Part shown: positions 5,943-8,516 of the stretch, piece by piece
Layout of the letters: each line of letters starts with the position of its first letter
Numbering within the stretch: position 1 is the first letter of the stretch
Assembly: GCA_035267785.1 (NCBI GenBank)
Contig: DATFLL010000063.1
Span: 1-8,516 of the forward strand
DNA: 8,516 bases
From: DATFLL01 sp035267785
GTDB lineage: Bacteria > Pseudomonadota > Gammaproteobacteria > DATFLL01
Reading direction: 5' to 3'
Position numbers and translations under genes: made by a program
Notes under the pieces: model-generated
What the model was told of the DNA's origin: nothing
Databases searched by the model: none
Seen by the model: the letters and a program-made list of their open reading frames with translations, nothing else

Positions 5943-6668
5943 TTACTCGTCGTCGCCCTTGACCGCCTTGATTCCCTTGTGCGGGATGAACAGCCCGCAG
6001 CCCATCCGCCGGTGCGGGCCGATACCCAGGCGCTGCAGACGCACCGACTCCTCGGGCTCGAGGTCGGCCAGCATCAGGCTGCGCGTATGGATCTCACCGC
6101 TCGGCGTGCGCATGACGTGGCTGCGCCCGCACAGGGCCTTACGCACGCCGATGTCGAGCGCGCGCAGCTCGCCTACGGCCCAGTCGAGGAAGGCCTCCTC
6201 GCGCGCCTGCTCATCGTCGGCGCCGCCCGTACCGGCGATCGGATCCGGGGCCACAACGTAGCGCGCAAACAGCGTGGGCAGACTGCTCAGCACCTTGACC
6301 TCGCCGCCGGCCTCGACGCCGAGGGCGTGGCCGGCGATATCCAGCGTTCGGCCGCCGAGCGCCTCGGCGTCCCCTACGCGTTCGGCCGACAGGCGCAGCG
6401 TCAGGCGCGTGCGACGCGACGGGCACAACACCTCGTTTTCCGGATCATCCGGGCGATACCAGCCGTTGCCCGACTCGGCGCCGTGGATCAGGTGAATCCC
6501 GGCGGCAGGGTCGTCGGCCAGCCAGGGCAGCATGGCGTGCAGCGCTTCGGACAACGCGTGGGCGTGATCCAGCGGCAGACTGCGCGCGCGGATGCGAAAC
6601 GCGACATCCACCACGTCGTCGGGCACGACGATGGGGGTGTCCTTGCTCTTGTCTTCTTCCCAGTACAC
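5943..6668 (-). CDS. Cas6/Cmx6-like RAMP endoribonuclease homologue, not linked to CRISPR
   Basis: Cas6 enzymes cut CRISPR precursor RNA at repeat hairpins. The 241-residue product resembles the MYXAN-subtype Cas6 (Cmx6) family: an N-terminal strand and helix DVAFRIRARSLPLDHAHAL (21-39), GIHLIHGAESGNGW (57-70), RRTRLTLRL (85-93), and a C-terminal glycine-rich RNA-binding loop GIGPHRRMGCG (215-225) matching the Cas6 pattern G-h-G-x5-G-h-G. H35 is a candidate catalytic residue by position, but this is unproven. No CRISPR repeats or other cas genes are in the window; the neighbours are sulfur-metabolism genes. The GTG start at 6668 follows the 63-residue gene's stop by 11 bp, and an in-frame TAA just upstream limits other starts. 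The name rests on remembered family features. A non-CRISPR RNA-binding role is possible. Confidence 0.8.
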   Translation of the reverse strand: MYWEEDKSKDTPIVVPDDVVDVAFRIRARSLPLDHAHALSEALHAMLPWLADDPAAGIHLIHGAESGNGWYRPDDPENEVLCPSRRTRLTLRLSAERVGDAEALGGRTLDIAGHALGVEAGGEVKVLSSLPTLFARYVVAPDPIAGTGGADDEQAREEAFLDWAVGELRALDIGVRKALCGRSHVMRTPSGEIHTRSLMLADLEPEESVRLQRLGIGPHRRMGCGLFIPHKGIKAVKGDDE

Positions 6669-6679
6669 CTTGAAGTCGT

Positions 6680-6871
6680 CTAATTACCGGCGCTGGTAAA
6701 GATCGCCTCCAGGCGAGTCTCCCAGTCCTCGGGGGTATCGTGAAACGGCGGTTTGACGTCCATGCTGAAGAACATCTCGCCGGCCCGGGCCCGTTCGCGC
6801 AGCAGCTCGGTGAGCTGTTCGAAGGATTCCAGCTCATGGTGCTGGAGGAGCATTTCACTGAGCCACAGCAT
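6680..6871 (-). CDS. 63-residue orphan protein overlapping the TauD-like gene
   Basis: The function is not recognised. The product starts with a hydrophobic Trp/Leu/Met-rich helix (MLWLSEMLLQHHELESFEQL), continues as a charged helix (TELLRERARAGE) and ends with FFSMDVKPPFHDTPEDWETRL (34-54) and a short tail. There is no clear membrane span and no cysteine. The ATG at 6871 is chosen because GGAGG lies 6 nt upstream, inside the 3' end of the TauD-like gene. The two frames overlap by 17 bp, a sign of translational coupling and perhaps of 1:1 production. The Cas6-like gene starts 11 bp after its stop. An upstream ATG at 6934 would add 21 residues and lacks such a ribosome site. Confidence 0.8.
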   Translation of the reverse strand: MLWLSEMLLQHHELESFEQLTELLRERARAGEMFFSMDVKPPFHDTPEDWETRLEAIFTSAGN

Positions 6872-7844
6872 CGGGATCCTCCGCCGTATCGTTGCCAAAA
6901 CAGTCGTTGAAATCGGTACCGGCGATCCGGTCATAGTAGCGTGCGCGGTACAGCAGCCGCGTGCCGTTCGGTCCGTCGCGAAACCCGCCTCGGCTGTGCA
7001 GCACGTTGTTGCTCAGCACGCCCTCGCCCGGCCCCAGCCGGTAGCTGAAGACGCCGGGGCCGGCGTCGCCCAGCAGCTCGCGCAGCCGCGCCGCGGCCTT
7101 TTGCGTCGGCGCATCGCTCTTCCAGACGATATTGCGCAGCCGGGCGGTGTAACGCATGTGCAGATTGCCGGTTCCCGGTTCGACCGAGAATACCGGCCCG
7201 CTCTGCGCGCCGCGCAACTCCTCGCCCCCCTCGGTGTTGGGCGGGATGGTCATGGCATCCGGGCGCATCAGCGCAGCGATGAGCTCGGGGTTTTCGTCGC
7301 GCAGCACGATATAGGCGAGCTCGTGATCCAACAGGCCGTTCTCCCCGCCCTCTGCGGCGGGCTGCACGCAGTGCATGAGAATGGCACGAATCGTCTGCTC
7401 GGGTGGGTTGTAATAACCGTCGGTATGCCAGTTCAGTGCGCGGTCCGTATAAGGTATGTAACCGCCGTGACGACCGCCGGGCACCACCCGCAGCGAGGTG
7501 ATGCCATCGTCGTCGGCGCACAGGTTGTTGTCCAGGCGCTCCAGGCCGAGTTGGCGGCCGAGACGGCGGATGACCGCCTTGTCCCGCGCCGCCTCGCGGC
7601 CCGCCTCGGAATCCAGGGCATAGATCGCCAGGTTGGCCTTGCGACAGCGCGCCAGGACGCCCGCGTGCTCGTCGGGGCGCAGCGCGGCGGCATCGACGAT
7701 AGACACGCGCAGCGAGCCGACGTCCTCGGGATAGTCGCGCAGCTTGGCGGCGCGCCACCGCCGATAGGCGGTGTCGTCGCTCAGATCGAAGGGCCCGCCG
7801 CGCATGGCGTCGCGCGCGGCGCTTGTTTGGGCCAGAGTTGTCAT
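6855..7844 (-). CDS. TauD/TfdA-family Fe(II)/2-oxoglutarate-dependent dioxygenase
   Basis: The 329-residue protein has the TauD-family iron site: H140-x-D142 in NWHTDGYYN and H283 in VLSNNVLHSRGGF. R300 in RLLYRARYYD is placed to bind 2-oxoglutarate, equivalent to the Arg of the TauD RA motif. Family members hydroxylate small acids such as taurine, releasing sulfite, but others act on quite different substrates, so none is assigned here. I chose the ATG at 7844; upstream codons encode an Arg/Pro-rich stretch unlike the family, and the ribosome site (AAAGG, about 12 nt away) is weak. It is the first gene of a minus-strand cluster and is divergent from dsrA. Should it release sulfite from an organosulfonate, that would feed the pathway beside it, but this is inference. 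Confidence 0.92.
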   Translation of the reverse strand: MTTLAQTSAARDAMRGGPFDLSDDTAYRRWRAAKLRDYPEDVGSLRVSIVDAAALRPDEHAGVLARCRKANLAIYALDSEAGREAARDKAVIRRLGRQLGLERLDNNLCADDDGITSLRVVPGGRHGGYIPYTDRALNWHTDGYYNPPEQTIRAILMHCVQPAAEGGENGLLDHELAYIVLRDENPELIAALMRPDAMTIPPNTEGGEELRGAQSGPVFSVEPGTGNLHMRYTARLRNIVWKSDAPTQKAAARLRELLGDAGPGVFSYRLGPGEGVLSNNVLHSRGGFRDGPNGTRLLYRARYYDRIAGTDFNDCFGNDTAEDPDAVAQ

Positions 7845-7971
7845 GGTCGAGCTGCGCCTTTCGGCCGCTCCCGGCGCGCGGGCCGGGGACCGTTCGGGGC
7901 CGGTGAGCCGGCGTGAATTCGGGGGGCGCCACAGCGACTCGGCGGCGCCCGTCACAACCGCTTAATTAAAG

Positions 7972-7988
7972 CCGTTTGGAGCGGCCAA
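7972..7988 (-). promoter_or_regulatory. Copy 1 of a shared 17-bp dyad element (TauD-like side)
   Basis: On the minus strand this reads TTGGCCGCTCCAAACGG. It matches the dsrA-side copy at 15 of 17 positions, in the same orientation relative to its gene, 128 bp upstream of the TauD-like ATG. Its core is the dyad TTGG-N5-CCAA, as expected for a dimeric regulator. The regulator itself is not identifiable here. Confidence 0.5.
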
Positions 7989-7994
7989 CACTTA

Positions 7995-8010
7995 TATCCC
8001 ATTGGGGATA
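7995..8010. repeat. 16-bp inverted repeat TATCCC-ATTG-GGGATA
   Basis: A perfect 6-bp dyad with a 4-nt centre lies a few bases from copy 1 of the shared element. It has no T-tract on either strand, so it is an operator candidate rather than a terminator. Only one copy is visible. Confidence 0.45.
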
Positions 8011-8189
8011 ACCCCCCTCCCGACGTCTCCCCCATAGGAAGGGTATGCGCGCCGCGCGCCGCCACCTATCCTCTTGTGCCAAGTCTACGAAGTCCGGCGG
8101 GACGCAGCACTGCCCACACGGCAGAACGAATAAGAATGCAGGCCGCAACAGGGCCTGTGCCCGCCGCCACGGGATCAGGTCGCGTTTAT

Positions 8190-8206
8190 TTGGCTGGTCC
8201 AAACGG
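8190..8206 (+). promoter_or_regulatory. Copy 2 of the shared 17-bp dyad element (dsrA side)
   Basis: TTGGCTGGTCCAAACGG ends 28 bp before the dsrA ATG and 16 bp before its ribosome site. With the preceding T it forms the perfect dyad TTTGG-N5-CCAAA (8189-8203). Being so close to the start codon it may lie in the transcribed leader, where it could act as a small RNA hairpin or as a repressor site. Confidence 0.5.
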
Positions 8207-8234
8207 ACAACCTTCCATTCCTAAGGAGTGCGCC

Positions 8235-8516
8235 ATGGCGAAAGACATCTACGAAACCCCGATGCTCGATGAGCTTGAGAACGGCCCCTGGCCCAGCTTC
8301 GTCTCCGGCATCAAGCGCTTGCGCGACCAGCACCCTGACCAGCGTATTCAGGGCATGGCCAACTCGCTGCTCGGACAGCTCGAGCACTCCTACGAGACCC
8401 GCAAGGGCTACTGGAAGGGCGGTACGGTCAGCGTCTTCGGTTACGGCGGCGGCATCATTCCGCGCTTCTCCGAGGTCGGCAAGGCCTTCCCCGAATCCAA
8501 GGAATTCCACACCCTG
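8235..8516 (+). CDS. dsrA: Dissimilatory sulfite reductase alpha subunit DsrA (5' part)
   Basis: DsrA with DsrB forms the sirohaem/iron-sulfur sulfite reductase; in sulfur-oxidising bacteria it runs in reverse, oxidising reduced sulfur to sulfite in the cytoplasm. Only the first 94 codons are present, the frame being open at the window end. The N-terminal part shows the typical ETPMLDELENGPWPSFVSGIK (residues 7-27), Y59-W60 in RKGYWKGG, and TVSVFGYGGGIIPRFSE (64-80). The ATG is set by AAGGAG 6 nt upstream. The catalytic cysteines and ferredoxin domain would lie beyond the window. The oxidative type is inferred from the gammaproteobacterial setting; dsrB and the rest of the dsr operon should follow. 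Confidence 0.96.
   Translation, partial: MAKDIYETPMLDELENGPWPSFVSGIKRLRDQHPDQRIQGMANSLLGQLEHSYETRKGYWKGGTVSVFGYGGGIIPRFSEVGKAFPESKEFHTL

Larger units (their letters stand above)
7845..8234. promoter_or_regulatory. 390-bp divergent regulatory region between the TauD-like gene and dsrA
   Basis: No convincing gene lies here; a 78-codon minus-strand frame at 7966-8202 has no family features or good ribosome site. Visible structure: GGGCGCC/GGCGCCC inverted repeat (7924-7930/7944-7950), an AT-rich near-palindrome containing TTAATTAA (7962-7969), the dyad TATCCC-ATTG-GGGATA (7995-8010), small hairpins CTGCC/GGCAG (8110-8124) and CAGGCC/GGCCTG (8139-8157), and the paired 17-bp elements listed separately. 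dsrA has a clear ribosome site, AAGGAG at 8223-8228. I found no good sigma70 -35/-10 pair in either direction, so activator-dependent promoters are plausible. Confidence 0.7.

Noticed and set aside
8068..8087. sigma54-like promoter (minus-strand TGGCAC) upstream of the TauD-like gene
   Set aside because: The -24 element matches but the required TTGC-type -12 element at the correct spacing is absent.
7966..8202. 78-codon minus-strand frame in the TauD-like/dsrA gap
   Set aside because: Trp/Arg-rich composition, no family resemblance, no good ribosome site, and it overlaps the repeated regulatory element; it is probably chance coding in G+C-rich DNA.
5943..8234. CRISPR array to go with the Cas6-like gene
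   Set aside because: I looked for regularly spaced direct repeats in the gaps of the cluster and upstream of dsrA and saw none; only short single inverted repeats are present.
8175..8510. Minus-strand 111-codon frame opposite dsrA
   Set aside because: Antisense shadow of the dsrA coding region with no recognisable domain.

Overview
The window looks like chromosomal DNA from a G+C-rich gammaproteobacterial sulfur oxidiser (Chromatiales/Ectothiorhodospiraceae-like; the exact taxon cannot be set from this sequence). Two anchors support this. The left end carries uvrC, pgsA and tRNA-Gly(GCC) in the order known from enterobacteria (uvrC-pgsA-glyW). The right end is the start of dsrA, the alpha subunit of dissimilatory sulfite reductase, which in such organisms runs in the sulfur-oxidising direction.

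Left block (1-3320, minus strand): a family 5 uracil-DNA glycosylase, uvrC and pgsA are packed with gaps of about 20 bp and are probably co-transcribed. tRNA-Gly follows, with its own near-consensus sigma70 promoter and a terminator at the window edge. Two DNA-repair enzymes, both with iron-sulfur cysteine patterns, thus lie beside a phospholipid synthase.

Middle block (3321-5186): a short intergenic region with a tandem repeat and a strong inverted repeat, a plus-strand receiver-like protein without a phosphoacceptor Asp, a convergent small acidic protein of unknown function, and a plus-strand PiuC/YbiX-type Fe(II)/2-oxoglutarate hydroxylase. A strong terminator separates the last from the next block.

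Right block (5200-8516): a minus-strand unit of five genes reads away from dsrA: a TauD/TfdA-like dioxygenase, a 63-residue orphan, a Cas6 (Cmx6-like) RAMP endoribonuclease homologue with no CRISPR array or other cas gene in the window, a DsrC/TusE-family protein in which both functional cysteine positions are glycine, and a 67-residue protein of unknown function. The 390-bp region between the TauD-like gene and dsrA holds a 17-bp element present once in each leader, in the same orientation relative to each gene (15/17 identical), suggesting co-regulation. This dsr-linked cluster is the most interesting part of the window. One reading is an accessory or regulatory module of sulfur oxidation in which a CRISPR-type RNA endonuclease has been taken into a non-immune role; that is inference.
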